Assembly: GCF_040822085.1 (NCBI RefSeq)
Contig: NZ_CP162006.1
Coordinates: 2,480,001 to 2,544,000 of the forward strand
Reading direction: 5' to 3'
DNA: 64,000 bases
Source: Rhodoferax sp. WC2427
GTDB lineage: Bacteria > Pseudomonadota > Gammaproteobacteria > Burkholderiales > Burkholderiaceae_C
The notes under the pieces were generated by a model, which saw only the letters and a program-made list of their open reading frames with translations, did not search any database and was not told where the DNA came from. The translations under genes were made by a program, and so were the position numbers. Shown here piece after piece: positions 1 through 9,821 of the stretch (positions are counted from its first letter, which is position 1; each line of letters starts with the position of its first letter).

Positions 1-1
1 T

Positions 2-136
2 TGGCGCGCTGGCCCGCTGGGCAACCCCTACCAGGTGGGCGTGGGCGGTGCAAGGGCTCCCGATGTAGACACCGTGTGGCAGGCATGGCAAGCTGTGTGG
101 AGCGTGTTCCACAACCCCCAGGCGATTGCGGCATGA
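2..136 (+). CDS. C-terminal end of an unrecognised protein (partial)
   Basis: An open frame enters from the left edge and runs 44 codons to a TGA at 134-136. The visible tail reads roughly GPLGNPYQVGVGG followed by a Trp-rich segment. Its stop overlaps the waaC start in an ATGA arrangement, the usual sign of translational coupling, so it is probably the preceding gene of the lipopolysaccharide core operon. Too little is present to name a family. Confidence 0.55.
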   Translation, partial: WRAGPLGNPYQVGVGGARAPDVDTVWQAWQAVWSVFHNPQAIAA

Positions 137-1173
137 ACGTTCTGATTGTCAAACTCTCCACCTTGGGAGACGTGGTACATGCCATGCCGGCAGCGCAAGA
201 CATCTTGCACGCGTTTCCAGGTGCGTTGGTGGACTGGGTGGTGGAACCCGACTTTGCCCCGCTGGTGCGCCGCTGCGCCGGTTTGCACCGGGTGATCGAA
301 TGCGACCTGAAGCGCTGGCGCGAGACGGTGTTCACCGCCGACACCCGCAATGCCTGGCGGGCCTTTTCATCCGACTTGCAGTACGAATGCTACGACGCCG
401 TGCTGGACCTGCAGGGCATCAGCAAGTCGTCTCTGGTGGCCAAGATGGCGCGGCTGGGTGCGGACGGCCTGCGCTACACCCTGGCCAACCAGACCGAAGG
501 CGTGGCCTTCGAGGCCCCCACCCGCTGGATTGCCGATGTGGCCGTGCCGGTAGAGTCGCACCTGCACGCCGTGGACCAGTCGCGGGTCATGTGTGCCCGC
601 TCGCTGGTGTACGCCTTGCCAGAAAATGTATCTTTTGGGCTTCTAGCGCACGCCGATAAAGCACGACGCGCTACTAAAACAATAGTAAATCAGTTTTTTG
701 ACGTGGGCCATGTGGAAGCCAATCCCATCGTGGCATTTCTGCACGGCAGCACCCGCGCCGACAAAAGCTGGCCCGAGGCCCATTGGCTGGAATTGGGCCA
801 CCGCCTGAATGACCTGGGCTACACCGTGGCGTTTGCGCATGGCAACGACGACGAGCAGTGGCGCAGCGAAAGCATTGCCAACCGCCTGAACCAGGCCGTC
901 GTATGGCCCCGCATGGCCCTGGGCGCCCTGACCGATGCACTGGGTGAATGCGTGGGCGTGATCGGCGTCGACAACGGCACCAGCCAGATCGCCACCGCGC
1001 TGGACCTGCCCCTGGTGAAGATCTACAACTTCGACACCGTCTGGCGTACCGGCCCGCAGAACCGCGACCACCAGCTCAGCGTGTTTGCCGACCCCACGCC
1101 ATCCGTCAATGCCGTGTGGAACGCCTGGATGCAAGCCTCCGCGCTGGCTGCGTTGCGGGATTCTGCGCATTGA
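133..1173 (+). CDS. waaC: Lipopolysaccharide heptosyltransferase I
   Basis: Transfers the first L-glycero-D-manno-heptose from ADP-heptose to the Kdo2-lipid A acceptor at the cytoplasmic face of the inner membrane (family knowledge, GT9). The 346-residue protein opens with the typical MNVLIVKLSTLGDVVHAMPA segment, whose Asp13 matches the catalytic aspartate of WaaC, and ends with the conserved nucleotide-sugar region GVDNGTSQIATALDLP. The ATG at 133 is chosen because it overlaps the upstream stop (ATGA) and gives the family N-terminus; the open frame extends further upstream only through the preceding gene. Residues about 167-186 are encoded by a degenerate copy of the dispersed repeat described elsewhere in this annotation and look like an insertion relative to the family. 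Confidence 0.93.
   Translation: MNVLIVKLSTLGDVVHAMPAAQDILHAFPGALVDWVVEPDFAPLVRRCAGLHRVIECDLKRWRETVFTADTRNAWRAFSSDLQYECYDAVLDLQGISKSSLVAKMARLGADGLRYTLANQTEGVAFEAPTRWIADVAVPVESHLHAVDQSRVMCARSLVYALPENVSFGLLAHADKARRATKTIVNQFFDVGHVEANPIVAFLHGSTRADKSWPEAHWLELGHRLNDLGYTVAFAHGNDDEQWRSESIANRLNQAVVWPRMALGALTDALGECVGVIGVDNGTSQIATALDLPLVKIYNFDTVWRTGPQNRDHQLSVFADPTPSVNAVWNAWMQASALAALRDSAH
631..690 (+). repeat. Dispersed hairpin repeat, degenerate copy inside waaC
   Basis: A diverged copy of the dispersed repeat. TTTTGGGCTTCTAGCGC at its left and CTACTAAAACAATAGTAAAT at its right match the edges of intact copies, while the centre has decayed. It is read in frame by waaC without a stop, adding about 20 residues between the two Rossmann domains. 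Confidence 0.6.
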
Positions 1174-2459
1174 TTTTGCGTCTGTATTCCCTGCTGGTCT
1201 GGCTGGCGATCCCCTTGCTGCGCCGCAAGCTGCGCGCCCGCGCCCGGGCCGAGCCCGGCTATGCCGTGGCGGTGCCCGAGCGCTTTGGCCACTACCAGCA
1301 GCCGCCCGGCCAGGGCTTTGTGTGGGTGCACGCCGTCTCGCTGGGCGAAACCCGGGCCGCAGCGATTCTGCTGGCCGCCTTGCGCCGCGAGATGCCCGGC
1401 ATGCGGCTGTTACTGACACACGGCACCGCCACAGGCCGGGCCGAAGGCCAGGCGCTGCTGCAGCCGGGTGACGTGCAGGTCTGGCAACCCTGGGACAGCG
1501 CGGGCGCGGTGCGGCGCTTTGTGCGGCATTTCCAGCCCCGCATCGGCATCCTGATGGAGACCGAAATCTGGCCCAACTTGCTGGCGGCCTGCCGGGCCGC
1601 AGGCGTGCCGGTGGTGCTGGCCAACGCCCGGCTGAGTGCCAAATCGCTGCGCCAGGCGCAGCGGCTGTCGGCCTTATCGCGGCCAGCGTACGGCGTACTG
1701 GCCGCTGTGTGGGCGCAAACCACCGCCGATGCCCAGCGCCTGGCCGAGGCGGGCGCTGCGGCACCCGTGGTGCTGGGCAATCTGAAGTTCGATGCGACGC
1801 CCGACGCCGGGCAACTCGCTGCCGGACGGGCATGGCGCGGGGCAGGGCGCCCGGTGGTGCTGCTGGCCAGCGCCCGGGAAGGCGAAGAGCTGCTTTTACT
1901 GCAATATTTACAGTCTTTTCGGCCTCTAGCGCTTATTCCATCAGCGGGAGCAGCTCCTAAATTAGGAGTATTTGACGTGCAGTGGCTGATCGTGCCGCGC
2001 CACCCGCAGCGCTTTGATACCGTGGCGGACCTGGTGGTGGAGCACGGTTTCAGCCTGTCGCGGCGCAGCCAGTGGGCCGGGGAGCCCGAGCCTGCCGACG
2101 TGTGGCTGGGCGATTCGCTGGGCGAAATGGCCCGCTATTACGGCCTGGCCGACGTGGCTTTTCTGGGCGGCAGCTTCGCCCCGCTGGGCGGGCAGAACCT
2201 GATCGAGGCGGCGGCCTGCGGCTGCCCGGTGCTGATGGGACCGTCGACCTTCAATTTTGCCGAAGCCGCCGAGCTGGCCGAAGCCGCCGGGGCCGCCTGC
2301 CGCGTACCCGACATGCCCGCCGCCGTGGCCCAGGCCCTGGCCTGGCTGAATGCCCCCCAAACCCTGGCGCAGGCGGCGGCTGCCGGGCCGCAGTTTGCCA
2401 GTGCGCACCAGGGTGCGGCCCGGAAAACCGCTTTGGCGGTGAAAGAAGTTTTTAGATAA
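1170..2459 (+). CDS. waaA: 3-deoxy-D-manno-octulosonic acid (Kdo) transferase
   Basis: Adds Kdo from CMP-Kdo to lipid IVA, the step before heptose addition by WaaC (GT30 family). The 429-residue protein starts with one hydrophobic membrane anchor (LYSLLVWLAIPLL) and carries the family motif HAVSLGET, with the catalytic-base Glu at residue 60 exactly as in characterised WaaA. The C-terminal half has GDSLGEM and the FLGGSFAPLGGQNLIEAAA nucleotide-sugar site. A TTG start at 1170 is chosen because it overlaps the waaC stop (TTGA) with GCGGGA about 9 bases upstream; TTG at 1176 is an alternative. Residues about 242-267 are encoded by an inserted copy of the dispersed repeat, in frame and without stops. 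It forms an operon with waaC. Confidence 0.9.
   Translation: MILRLYSLLVWLAIPLLRRKLRARARAEPGYAVAVPERFGHYQQPPGQGFVWVHAVSLGETRAAAILLAALRREMPGMRLLLTHGTATGRAEGQALLQPGDVQVWQPWDSAGAVRRFVRHFQPRIGILMETEIWPNLLAACRAAGVPVVLANARLSAKSLRQAQRLSALSRPAYGVLAAVWAQTTADAQRLAEAGAAAPVVLGNLKFDATPDAGQLAAGRAWRGAGRPVVLLASAREGEELLLLQYLQSFRPLALIPSAGAAPKLGVFDVQWLIVPRHPQRFDTVADLVVEHGFSLSRRSQWAGEPEPADVWLGDSLGEMARYYGLADVAFLGGSFAPLGGQNLIEAAACGCPVLMGPSTFNFAEAAELAEAAGAACRVPDMPAAVAQALAWLNAPQTLAQAAAAGPQFASAHQGAARKTALAVKEVFR
1915..1971 (+). repeat. Dispersed hairpin repeat inside waaA
   Basis: A nearly intact copy, GGCCTCTAGCGCTTAT then TCC then ATCAGCGGGAGCAGCT, followed by CCTAAATTAGGAG. It lies wholly within waaA and is translated in frame as a segment rich in Leu, Ala and Pro. 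Confidence 0.85.
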
Positions 2460-2514
2460 AAAGTGCTGCCTGCGCTTATGGGATCAGCGTAAGCAGCTCA
2501 CTTATCCATAGCAA
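2460..2514 (+). repeat. Dispersed hairpin repeat between waaA and trhO
   Basis: Copy containing TGCGCTTATGGGATCAGCG and TAAGCAGCTCACTTATCCATAG. It fills the gap between the convergent waaA and trhO genes and runs into the trhO 3' end, so the last few TrhO residues (AMDK) and the stop derive from the repeat. GCTTATG pairs with CGTAAGC, so it may also serve as the transcript-end hairpin. Confidence 0.75.
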
Positions 2515-3250
2515 CCAGCGTGCTGGCGGATAAATCGGCCTCCAGCGTGCGGCGCTCGTCGAACACGAAGCAACTGCCCTGGTAGTGGGAGCCGTCGGTT
2601 TCCTCGAAGTATTTGAGGATGCCACCTTCGAGTTGGTAGACGTGGTCCAGCCCTTCTTCGCGCATCAGGATCGCGGCCTTTTCGCAGCGGATGCCGCCGG
2701 TGCAGAAGCTGACCACGGTTTTGCCCTGCAGCTCCGCCTTGTGTTCGCGCAATGCAGCGGGGAAATGGCTGAACTTGTCGATGCGCCAGTCGACGGCTCC
2801 GGTAAACGTACCGTGGTCTACCTCGAAGGCGTTGCGCGTGTCCAGCGTGACCACGGGGCGGCCCTGATCGTCCATGCCCTGGTCGAGCCAGCGCTTGACG
2901 GTGGCGGCATCCACCGCAGGGGCACGGCCCGCGCTGGGCTGGATGGCCGGGTGGTCCATGCGGATGATTTCATTTTTCACCTTCACCAGCATTTTCTTGA
3001 ACGGCTGGGTCGCCGACCAGCTTTCCTTGGGGGCGATGTCGGCAAAGCGCGGGTCGGCGTGCAAGCGGGCGATGAAGTTGCGCACGGCGGCCTCGGGTGC
3101 GGCCAGAAACAGGTTGATGCCCTCACTGGCCAGGAGGATGGTGCCTTTGAGCTCCAGCGCCGTGGCCCAGCCGTGCAGCAAATCGCGCAGGGCAGGGGCA
3201 TCGGGCAGGGAGACGAATTTGTAAGCGGAGATGTTGAGGATGGAGTTCAC
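2498..3250 (-). CDS. trhO: tRNA uridine(34) hydroxylase, rhodanese family
   Basis: Oxygen-dependent hydroxylase that makes 5-hydroxyuridine at the wobble position of tRNA (TrhO, formerly YceA). The 250-residue protein has the N-terminal ferredoxin-like domain ([16 protein letters not shown] around residues 36-50) and a rhodanese domain with [17 protein letters not shown] at about 136 and the active-site loop CTGGIRC at 183-189. It converges with waaA. The start is at the first Met ([13 protein letters not shown]), which matches the family. The extreme C-terminus is supplied by a dispersed repeat. Confidence 0.93.
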   Translation of the reverse strand: MNSILNISAYKFVSLPDAPALRDLLHGWATALELKGTILLASEGINLFLAAPEAAVRNFIARLHADPRFADIAPKESWSATQPFKKMLVKVKNEIIRMDHPAIQPSAGRAPAVDAATVKRWLDQGMDDQGRPVVTLDTRNAFEVDHGTFTGAVDWRIDKFSHFPAALREHKAELQGKTVVSFCTGGIRCEKAAILMREEGLDHVYQLEGGILKYFEETDGSHYQGSCFVFDERRTLEADLSASTLVAMDK

Positions 3251-3263
3251 CCCCTGATTTTAG

Positions 3264-4817
3264 TTAGCCCGGCAGCGCTTCTGCAGCACCGGCTTCCAGG
3301 CGGAAGGCGCTGACCAGGCTGGTCAACCCCAGGGCCGAGCGCTTGAGGTTCTCGGCCGAAGCAGCGCTTTCTTCCACCAGCGCCGAGTTTTCTTGGGTCA
3401 TCTGGTCCAGCCGGGCCACGGCTTCGTTGATTTGGCCTATGCCCTGGCCCTGCTCGGAGGCGGCGGCAGTGATCTCGGCAATGATGTCGCTCACGCGCTG
3501 CACCTGGTGGACGATCTCGGTCATGGTGGTGCCAGCCTCCTGTACCAGTTTGCTGCCGGATTCGACCCGGCCTACGCTGGCATCGATCAGGGCCTTGATC
3601 TCTTTGGACGCCTCGGCGCTGCGTTGGGCCAGCAGACGTACTTCGCTGGCCACCACGGCAAAACCACGCCCCTGCTCACCGGCCCGGGCGGCTTCCACCG
3701 CCGCATTCAGCGCCAGGATATTGGTCTGGAACGCAATGCTGTTGATCACGCCGATGATGTCGACGATCTTGCGCGAGCTGTCGTCGATGCCCTGCATGGT
3801 GGTCACCACCTGGCCCACCAGTTGGCCGCCGCGCGCGGCCACGGTCGCAGCCGACGCGGCCAGCTGGTTGGCCTGGCGGGCGGATTCGGTGTTTTGCGCC
3901 ACGGTGGCGGTAAGCTGCTCCATGGCGGCGGCAGCTTCTTGCAGGCTGGCGGCGGTGCTCTCGGTCCGGGTACTCAGGTCCATACCGCCGTGGGCGATTT
4001 CGGCGCTGGAGTACTTGATCTCTTGCGACGATGTGCGCACTTCGCCCACCATCTGGCGCAAGGCCGTCTGCATGGCCATCAGCGCCTCCTGCAGGGTCCC
4101 AATTTCGTCGGTGCGGGTGCGCCGAATGTCGGCGAACAGGTTTCCCGCAGCCACTTCCTGGGCAATGCGGGTGCAATGGGCAATGGGTTGGCGGATGCTG
4201 GCCAGCACCGGACGAGACACCCCGACCAAGACCATCAGTGCTGCAGCCAGCACGACCCACGAGGTGCTTGCAACCTCTTTGCCTGTAGCAGTGAAGGCCG
4301 CAATCGTGCTGTCGGCCAGTTTGTTGCCTTCCTCCACGGTTTCATCCACCCCGGCCCGGTGTTCCAGGTACAGCGCTTGGGCCCGCACCAGTTGTTCATG
4401 GGCCGCTGCCGTATCGTTCTTGGCCAGTGCGGGCATTACCCCGTCACGCGCTGCGGCAATGAATTTCTGTGCTGCCTGGTGCTGGCGGCCAAGCAGTTGC
4501 TTCTCCAGACCATACGGTGGATTTTCCGTCCAGTAAGCGACCCGTTTCTCGTACCCACGTACCAGGTTGGCCACCTGTTTTTGCGCCTCGTCTAAGGGCA
4601 TGGTGCCTTCCACCGCTTGTGATAGCACCAGTCGCAATTCAATCAGATAAAGCGGTGGCGGCAAGATATCGCCCACCACGTCTTTGGTCACAAAGGTTTT
4701 TTTTGCCATGTCGTTGAGGCGGTTGAAGCCCACGTACGACTGTATGGCGATGACCAGGGCGGCCAAGATGCCAACGGCGGCTAGTAGAAGAGTGGAGCTG
4801 CGGATAGATCGGAACAT
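3264..4817 (-). CDS. Methyl-accepting chemotaxis protein
   Basis: Inner-membrane chemoreceptor of 517 residues that should signal through CheA/CheW. It has a short N-terminal membrane segment (about 9-28), a periplasmic helical sensor domain (about 35-180, four-helix-bundle style), a second membrane segment (about 185-207), a HAMP linker and a cytoplasmic signalling domain with the conserved hairpin tip [20 protein letters not shown]. The start at 4817 ([12 protein letters not shown]) is preferred because it puts the signal-anchor at the N-terminus with GGGG upstream; the open frame runs 46 codons further without support. The ligand is unknown. It is not next to che genes. Confidence 0.9.
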   Translation of the reverse strand: MFRSIRSSTLLLAAVGILAALVIAIQSYVGFNRLNDMAKKTFVTKDVVGDILPPPLYLIELRLVLSQAVEGTMPLDEAQKQVANLVRGYEKRVAYWTENPPYGLEKQLLGRQHQAAQKFIAAARDGVMPALAKNDTAAAHEQLVRAQALYLEHRAGVDETVEEGNKLADSTIAAFTATGKEVASTSWVVLAAALMVLVGVSRPVLASIRQPIAHCTRIAQEVAAGNLFADIRRTRTDEIGTLQEALMAMQTALRQMVGEVRTSSQEIKYSSAEIAHGGMDLSTRTESTAASLQEAAAAMEQLTATVAQNTESARQANQLAASAATVAARGGQLVGQVVTTMQGIDDSSRKIVDIIGVINSIAFQTNILALNAAVEAARAGEQGRGFAVVASEVRLLAQRSAEASKEIKALIDASVGRVESGSKLVQEAGTTMTEIVHQVQRVSDIIAEITAAASEQGQGIGQINEAVARLDQMTQENSALVEESAASAENLKRSALGLTSLVSAFRLEAGAAEALPG

Positions 4818-4996
4818 TGAGGTACCCCATAAAGGTTTGAAATCTTTGGATCGCGCTGCTTTGCGAAAAGCATATTTATGATTGTAAGCATTAATATCAT
4901 TTTTGCAAATGATATTAATCATTTTGACAATCCATGCTTCACGGACCCTGTCCATGCCGCTCCGGCCGAGCGGACCTCGCCACTTAAAATGGCCGG

Positions 4997-7900
4997 ATGT
5001 TTGTCCACCTCCGCCTCCATACCGAATTTTCTGTCGTTGACGGCACCAACCGCATCGACGACACCGTCAAGGTAGCCGCCAAAGACCAGCAACCCGCGCT
5101 GGCCATCACCGACCTGAGCAACCTGTTTGGTGCGCTCAAGTTTTACAAGGAAGCCCGGGGCAAAGGTGTCAAGCCGGTCATTGGGGCGGAGATTTTCCTG
5201 GAAGGGCAGGGCCTGGATGCCACGGCTCTGTCACGCGTCATCGTGCTGGTGCAAAACAAGCAGGGCTACCTGAACCTGTCGGAGCTGCTGGCCCGCGGCT
5301 TTACCCAGAATATTGTCAAAAACCAGGCGGTGATCAAATTCGCCTGGCTGCACGAGCTCAATGCGGGCCTGATCTGCCTGGCCGGTGCCCAGGCCGGGCC
5401 GGTGGGCCAGGCCCTGGTGCAGGGCGATACCGTACGGGCCGATGCCATGGCCAGCCAGCTGGCGGCCTTGTTCCCGCAACGCTTCTACATCGAGCTGCAG
5501 CGCGCTGGCCGCCCCGACGACGAAGCCCATGTGGTGGCCGCTGTACAACTGGCGGCCCGCCTGCAACTGCCCGTGGTGGCCACCCACCCGGTACAGTTCA
5601 CCGAAGAGTCCGACTACGAGGCGCACGAGGCCCGCGTCTGCATTTCGGACGGCGAAATCCTGGGCAACCAGCGCCGCGTGCGCCGCTTCACCCGCGAGCA
5701 GTATTTCAAGTCCAGTGCGCAGATGCTGGCGCTGTTTGCCGACATTCCCTCGGCCATAGCCAACACGCTGGAGATCGCCAAGCGCTGCAACCTGACCCTG
5801 GTGCTGGGCAAACCGCAGTTGCCTGACTTTCCCACGCCCCTGGTCGATGGCGTGCGCATGAGCCCCGAAGATTACTTCCGCTACGCCTCGCACGAGGGCC
5901 TGAAAGAGCGCTTGCTGCACCTGTACCCGGATGCGGCCAAGCGCGAAGAGGTGCGCCCCGGCTACATCGAGCGGCTGGAGTTCGAGATCAACACCATTTT
6001 GAAAATGGGGTTCCCCGGCTACTTTCTGATCGTGGGCGACTTCATCAACTGGGCCAAGAAAAACGGCTGCCCGGTGGGGCCGGGCCGGGGTTCCGGTGCA
6101 GGCTCTTTGGTGGCCTACGCGCTGAAGATCACCGACCTGGACCCGCTGCAGTACAAGCTGCTGTTCGAGCGGTTTTTGAACCCCGAACGGGTGTCCATGC
6201 CCGACTTTGACATCGACTTTTGCCAGGGCAACCGCGACCGGGTGATCGACTATGTGAAAGAAAAGTACGGCAAAAACGCCGTCAGCCAGATCGTCACCTT
6301 CGGCACCATGGCAGCCCGCGCGGCCATCCGCGACGTGGGCCGGGTGCTGGACCTGAGCTACTCGTTCTGCGACGGCATCAGCAAGCTGATTCCCAACAAG
6401 CCCGGCATGTCGGTCACGCTGCAGTACCCACCGGCCACCAAGAAGGAGGGCGACAAGAACAACTACGCCATCGAGATGGAGCCGGTGCTGGCCGCCCGCA
6501 TCGAGGCCGAGGAAGACGTGCGCACCCTGATCGAGATGGCGCAAAAGCTCGAAGGCATGACCCGCAACGTCGGCATGCACGCCGGGGGCGTGCTGATTGC
6601 GCCGGGCAAGCTGACCGACTTTTGCCCGCTCTACCAGCAACCCGGCAGCGAATCGGCGGTGAGCCAGTTTGACAAGGACGACGTGGAGGCCATCGGCCTG
6701 GTGAAGTTCGACTTCTTGGGCCTGGCCACGCTGACGATTCTGGAGATTGCCAAGGACTTCATCGTCGCCCGCCACAAGGGCCAGGAGAACTTTGCGTTCG
6801 AGAACATCCCGCTGGACGACGCCAAGACCTACCGCCTGTTCTCCGAGGGCAAGACCGAGGCAGTATTCCAGTTTGAAAGTACCGGCATGCAGCGCATGCT
6901 GAAAGACGCCAAACCCACCCGCCTGGAAGACCTGATCGCCCTGAACGCGCTGTACCGGCCTGGCCCGATGGACCTGATCCCCAGCTTTGTGGCACGCAAG
7001 CACGGCCGCGAAGTGGTGGAGTACCCGCACCCGCTGGTGGCCGAGATGCTGAGCGAGACCTACGGCATCATGGTCTACCAGGAGCAGGTGATGCAGACCG
7101 CGCAGATCCTGGGCGGCTACTCGCTGGGCGGTGCCGACATGCTGCGCCGCGCCATGGGTAAAAAGAAGGCCGAGGAAATGGCCGAGCACCGCGCCATCTT
7201 CCGCGCCGGTGCCGCCAAAAACGACATCAATGAAGCCAAGGCCGATGAAATCTTCGACCTGATGGAGAAGTTTGCGGGCTACGGCTTCAACAAGTCGCAC
7301 GCTGCCGCCTATTCGCTGCTGGCGTACCACACCGGCTGGCTCAAGGTGCATTACTGCGCTGAGTTTTTCTGCGCCAACTTGACGGTGGAAATGGACGACA
7401 CCGACAAGCTCAAACTGCTGTTTGAAGATGCCGGCAAGATGGGGCTGACGTTTGAGCCACCCAACGTCAACCTGGGCCGCCACCGCTTCGAGCCCGTCAC
7501 CGACAAAATCATCCGCTACGGCCTGGGTGCCGTCAAAGGCACGGGTCAGCAGGCGATTGAGGCCATCGTGGCAGCGCGCGAAGCGGGTGGGGCGTTTACC
7601 AGCCTGTTTGACTTCTGCGTGCGGGTGGACAAGTCCAAGCTGAACAAGCGCACCGTCGAGGCGCTGATCAAGGCCGGGGCGTTTGACGCGATCGAAATCA
7701 ACCGCGCGGCGCTGATCGCCTCGGTCGACCGTGCCTTCGCCTTTGCCGCCGCCACACTGGCCAACGCCAACCAGGGCGGCTTGTTCGACATGGACGACAG
7801 CCACGGCTCCAGCACCCAAGAGCCCGAGTTGGTCGAAACCCCGATGTGGGGTATCAAGGAACGCCTGACGCTGGAGAAGACCGCGGTGGGCTTTTATTTG

Positions 7901-8527
7901 TCGGGCCATTTGTTCGACGAAGTGCGCAAAGAGGTGCGCCGCTTTGCCAAACGCGACCTGGCCGACGCGGTGGACAGCCGCGACACGGTCATGTTTGCGG
8001 GCATCGTCAGCGATCTGCGCGTCATCAACGGCCAGCGCGGCAAGATGGGCCTGTTCCGGCTGGACGACGGCACCGGCATGGTCGATGCGCGGGTCAGCGA
8101 CGCGCTGATGCAGGCAAACAAGAATCTGTTCAAGGACGACGAACTCATCATCGCCATGGGCCGGGTGCAAACCGACCGGTTTGGCGGCGGCGGCCTGCAG
8201 ATGAACATCACCGAAGCCTGGGACTTGGCCACGGCGCGTTGCCGCTACGCCAAGTTCCTGCGCCTGCAACTGCCACCCAACGCGACGGGCTCCGGGCTCG
8301 ACATCGCCCAATTGGTACGGGATTTCCCGCCGCGGCCCGAAACCACCGAGCAAGGTGATGTGCGCCACGGCTTACCGGTACGCCTGTCGGTCCAGCGCCA
8401 AACCGCCCAAGGCAGCGCCGTGGCGGTGTTGCAACTGGGCGAACAGGCCCGTTTTTACCCGACCGATGCAGCCCTGGCGTACTGCCAGGCGCAGGCAGCA
8501 GAAGCCGTGGTGGCGTACGAAGACTGA
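4997..8527 (+). CDS. dnaE: DNA polymerase III subunit alpha
   Basis: Catalytic subunit of the replicative polymerase, 1176 residues, normal for the DnaE1 class. The order is: PHP domain from [10 protein letters not shown] (residues 4-13), the [14 protein letters not shown] motif near 363, the catalytic PDFDIDF near 401, the third catalytic Asp in KFDFLGL near 570, thumb/fingers, helix-hairpin-helix region ([17 protein letters not shown]), an OB domain near 995-1030 and a C-terminal tau/clamp-binding region. The start at 4997 gives [16 protein letters not shown], as in the family. The gene stands alone, divergent from the chemoreceptor gene, and is the last chromosomal gene before the dif-integrated element. 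Confidence 0.97.
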   Translation: MFVHLRLHTEFSVVDGTNRIDDTVKVAAKDQQPALAITDLSNLFGALKFYKEARGKGVKPVIGAEIFLEGQGLDATALSRVIVLVQNKQGYLNLSELLARGFTQNIVKNQAVIKFAWLHELNAGLICLAGAQAGPVGQALVQGDTVRADAMASQLAALFPQRFYIELQRAGRPDDEAHVVAAVQLAARLQLPVVATHPVQFTEESDYEAHEARVCISDGEILGNQRRVRRFTREQYFKSSAQMLALFADIPSAIANTLEIAKRCNLTLVLGKPQLPDFPTPLVDGVRMSPEDYFRYASHEGLKERLLHLYPDAAKREEVRPGYIERLEFEINTILKMGFPGYFLIVGDFINWAKKNGCPVGPGRGSGAGSLVAYALKITDLDPLQYKLLFERFLNPERVSMPDFDIDFCQGNRDRVIDYVKEKYGKNAVSQIVTFGTMAARAAIRDVGRVLDLSYSFCDGISKLIPNKPGMSVTLQYPPATKKEGDKNNYAIEMEPVLAARIEAEEDVRTLIEMAQKLEGMTRNVGMHAGGVLIAPGKLTDFCPLYQQPGSESAVSQFDKDDVEAIGLVKFDFLGLATLTILEIAKDFIVARHKGQENFAFENIPLDDAKTYRLFSEGKTEAVFQFESTGMQRMLKDAKPTRLEDLIALNALYRPGPMDLIPSFVARKHGREVVEYPHPLVAEMLSETYGIMVYQEQVMQTAQILGGYSLGGADMLRRAMGKKKAEEMAEHRAIFRAGAAKNDINEAKADEIFDLMEKFAGYGFNKSHAAAYSLLAYHTGWLKVHYCAEFFCANLTVEMDDTDKLKLLFEDAGKMGLTFEPPNVNLGRHRFEPVTDKIIRYGLGAVKGTGQQAIEAIVAAREAGGAFTSLFDFCVRVDKSKLNKRTVEALIKAGAFDAIEINRAALIASVDRAFAFAAATLANANQGGLFDMDDSHGSSTQEPELVETPMWGIKERLTLEKTAVGFYLSGHLFDEVRKEVRRFAKRDLADAVDSRDTVMFAGIVSDLRVINGQRGKMGLFRLDDGTGMVDARVSDALMQANKNLFKDDELIIAMGRVQTDRFGGGGLQMNITEAWDLATARCRYAKFLRLQLPPNATGSGLDIAQLVRDFPPRPETTEQGDVRHGLPVRLSVQRQTAQGSAVAVLQLGEQARFYPTDAALAYCQAQAAEAVVAYED

Positions 8528-8612
8528 ACCATCCCATTCCCGTGTTGGCGTTTGCGCACGCCGCGGGGATGGAAAGCTGCGTGCCAACGGATCGGAAGCT
8601 GTTAGTGCAGGC

Positions 8613-8639
8613 GGTGTAGGGGGTGTAGGGGGTGTAGGG
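8613..8639. repeat. Three tandem copies of GGTGTAGGG
   Basis: Three uninterrupted 9-bp units, at 8613, 8622 and 8631, in the gap between dnaE and attL. No coding support. The remaining part of the gap (8528-8704) shows no other recognisable signal. Confidence 0.7.
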
Positions 8640-8704
8640 GCAAGAGGTGAGCGTATTGCGAGGATGCAGAAAGCGATGATAGTGATCACCGTGCAGTCTT
8701 TGTT

Positions 8705-8732
8705 ACTTAACATAATATACATCGTATCAAGT
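8705..8732. other. attL: dif-like XerCD site at the left end of the element
   Basis: A 28-bp site made of an 11-bp arm ACTTAACATAA, a central hexamer TATACA and an 11-bp arm TCGTATCAAGT. Read on the - strand, the hexamer is TGTATA followed by TTATGTTAAGT, matching the central region and XerD arm of Escherichia coli dif (TGTATA, TTATGTTAAAT) almost perfectly. The right 20 bp are repeated with one mismatch at 17644-17663. The outer (left) arm should be chromosomal and the inner arm from the element. Confidence 0.85.
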
Positions 8733-8767
8733 AGGGCGATGGCATGGTAACCGGCAACTAAGCGTCC

Positions 8768-8797
8768 CCGTCAGTGAGTTTTTTATCGCACTGACGG
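8768..8797. other. Perfect 9-bp hairpin inside the left end of the element
   Basis: CCGTCAGTG (8768-8776) and CACTGACGG (8789-8797) around a T-rich 12-base loop, about 50 bp inside attL. There is no T-run after the stem on either strand. It could be a fold-back signal of single-stranded phage DNA or a regulator site for the gene that starts about 20 bp later. Confidence 0.6.
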
Positions 8798-8819
8798 AAT
8801 TTATAGTTTGCAACTATGG

Positions 8820-9254
8820 ATGCGCCAAATGCCTAAAGAACGAACCCGCCCAACCGTGGACCTAAGCTATATTTTTTACAACCTGCGCACCGTTCGCGAT
8901 GCAAAGACCCGCCGATCTTGGCAGCGCCGGGCGCGCATAGCGCTGGACCTCCTTGACTTTCTTACCCCAGCAGAACGCCACGAAATTACCTGCGTGTGGA
9001 GTAAGCAGGACTGCGACAAATACGACTCACCAGCGATGAACAAGCTTCAAGCGCGCTTGCGCGGCAAGCCGACACCAACCCGTTCGCGGCATGACTGGGA
9101 ATACAAGCCAGCGTCCAGCGCCATCCGCGCCGGGTTCGATGCCCACGGCCAAAAAATCCCGCGCACAAAAAAGCCGGGCTTGGTTACCCGGCTCGACTTT
9201 GGCCCGGCTGCAAACGAGCCTTGGCCTGTATTGCAGCTTTCCCTTATCGGCTGA
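8820..9254 (+). CDS. Unrecognised basic protein of the prophage
   Basis: About 144 residues, rich in Arg and Lys, with the N-terminal part MPKERTRPTVDLSYIF and a helical segment (RARIALDLLDFLTPAERHEI). No family recognised. It is one of the few plus-strand frames in the element and runs divergently from the main operon, the position where small phages often keep a regulator; that role is only an inference. The start is uncertain: ATG at 8820 or 8829, or TTG at 8808 with GGAA about 8 bases upstream. Confidence 0.55.
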   Translation: MRQMPKERTRPTVDLSYIFYNLRTVRDAKTRRSWQRRARIALDLLDFLTPAERHEITCVWSKQDCDKYDSPAMNKLQARLRGKPTPTRSRHDWEYKPASSAIRAGFDAHGQKIPRTKKPGLVTRLDFGPAANEPWPVLQLSLIG

Positions 9255-9269
9255 CCGCTGCCCGACGGG

Positions 9270-9521
9270 CTACCGCGTGTAGCCTGCGCAGGCCCCAGCG
9301 TTCACACCGCCCTTGCACTCGCGCCGCAAGCGTGCATCCCGCTGCGTCTGCGTCTCTCCGCCCGGCAGTCGGTCCCGTGATACCGCCACTTTGGTGCAGT
9401 GCAAGCCGCCACGCGGCCCCGTCCAGCAACCCGACGCATCCACCGGATGCGCAGCCGCCCACGCCCCCGAAACTGCGAAATATGCCGCCACGACCACAAG
9501 GCGCTTTGTAAAGATAGTCAA
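9270..9521 (-). CDS. Small secreted protein, function unknown
   Basis: 83 residues starting at a TTG with an AAGGGG ribosome site 6 bases upstream. It has a clear signal peptide (FTKRLVVVAAYFAVSGAWA) with likely cleavage after residue 22 or so. The mature part is about 60 residues with four Cys in the pattern C-W-T-G, LHC, RREC and GAC, suggesting disulfides in the periplasm, and a DRLPGGETQTQRDARLRREC segment. It converges with the 8820 gene. It may be a lysogenic-conversion (moron) gene; no family is assigned. Confidence 0.55.
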   Translation of the reverse strand: MTIFTKRLVVVAAYFAVSGAWAAAHPVDASGCWTGPRGGLHCTKVAVSRDRLPGGETQTQRDARLRRECKGGVNAGACAGYTR

Positions 9522-9821
9522 TTTTCACCCCTTCGCCCCAGCAGGGCACACGAACACACCAAACACCCCCGCTACGTCCGCAGCAGGCCAAAGCCATAAA
9601 CGAAATATCCAGCCATCCGGTGCACAGGCTCGCAAAACTGGTTTTCCCAAAAGTCGTTTTCCTGCACCCCACCGCAAGCAGTCAATTTACAACTTTACAA
9701 AGCCCTGTTTTTCAATTTTGAAAAGCTTACCGCTGTCTAGTTCTACGTTTCAAAGGGCACCTTCAAGAACCATCCAACCTTCAATATATTGGCTTACCGC
9801 CTTGATTCCCGAAAAACCCGG

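Noticed and set aside
5231..8368. A 1045-codon open frame on the - strand opposite dnaE
   Set aside because: It is the antisense shadow of dnaE in high-GC DNA; composition is His/Gln/Val-rich without family motifs, while dnaE has all catalytic residues.
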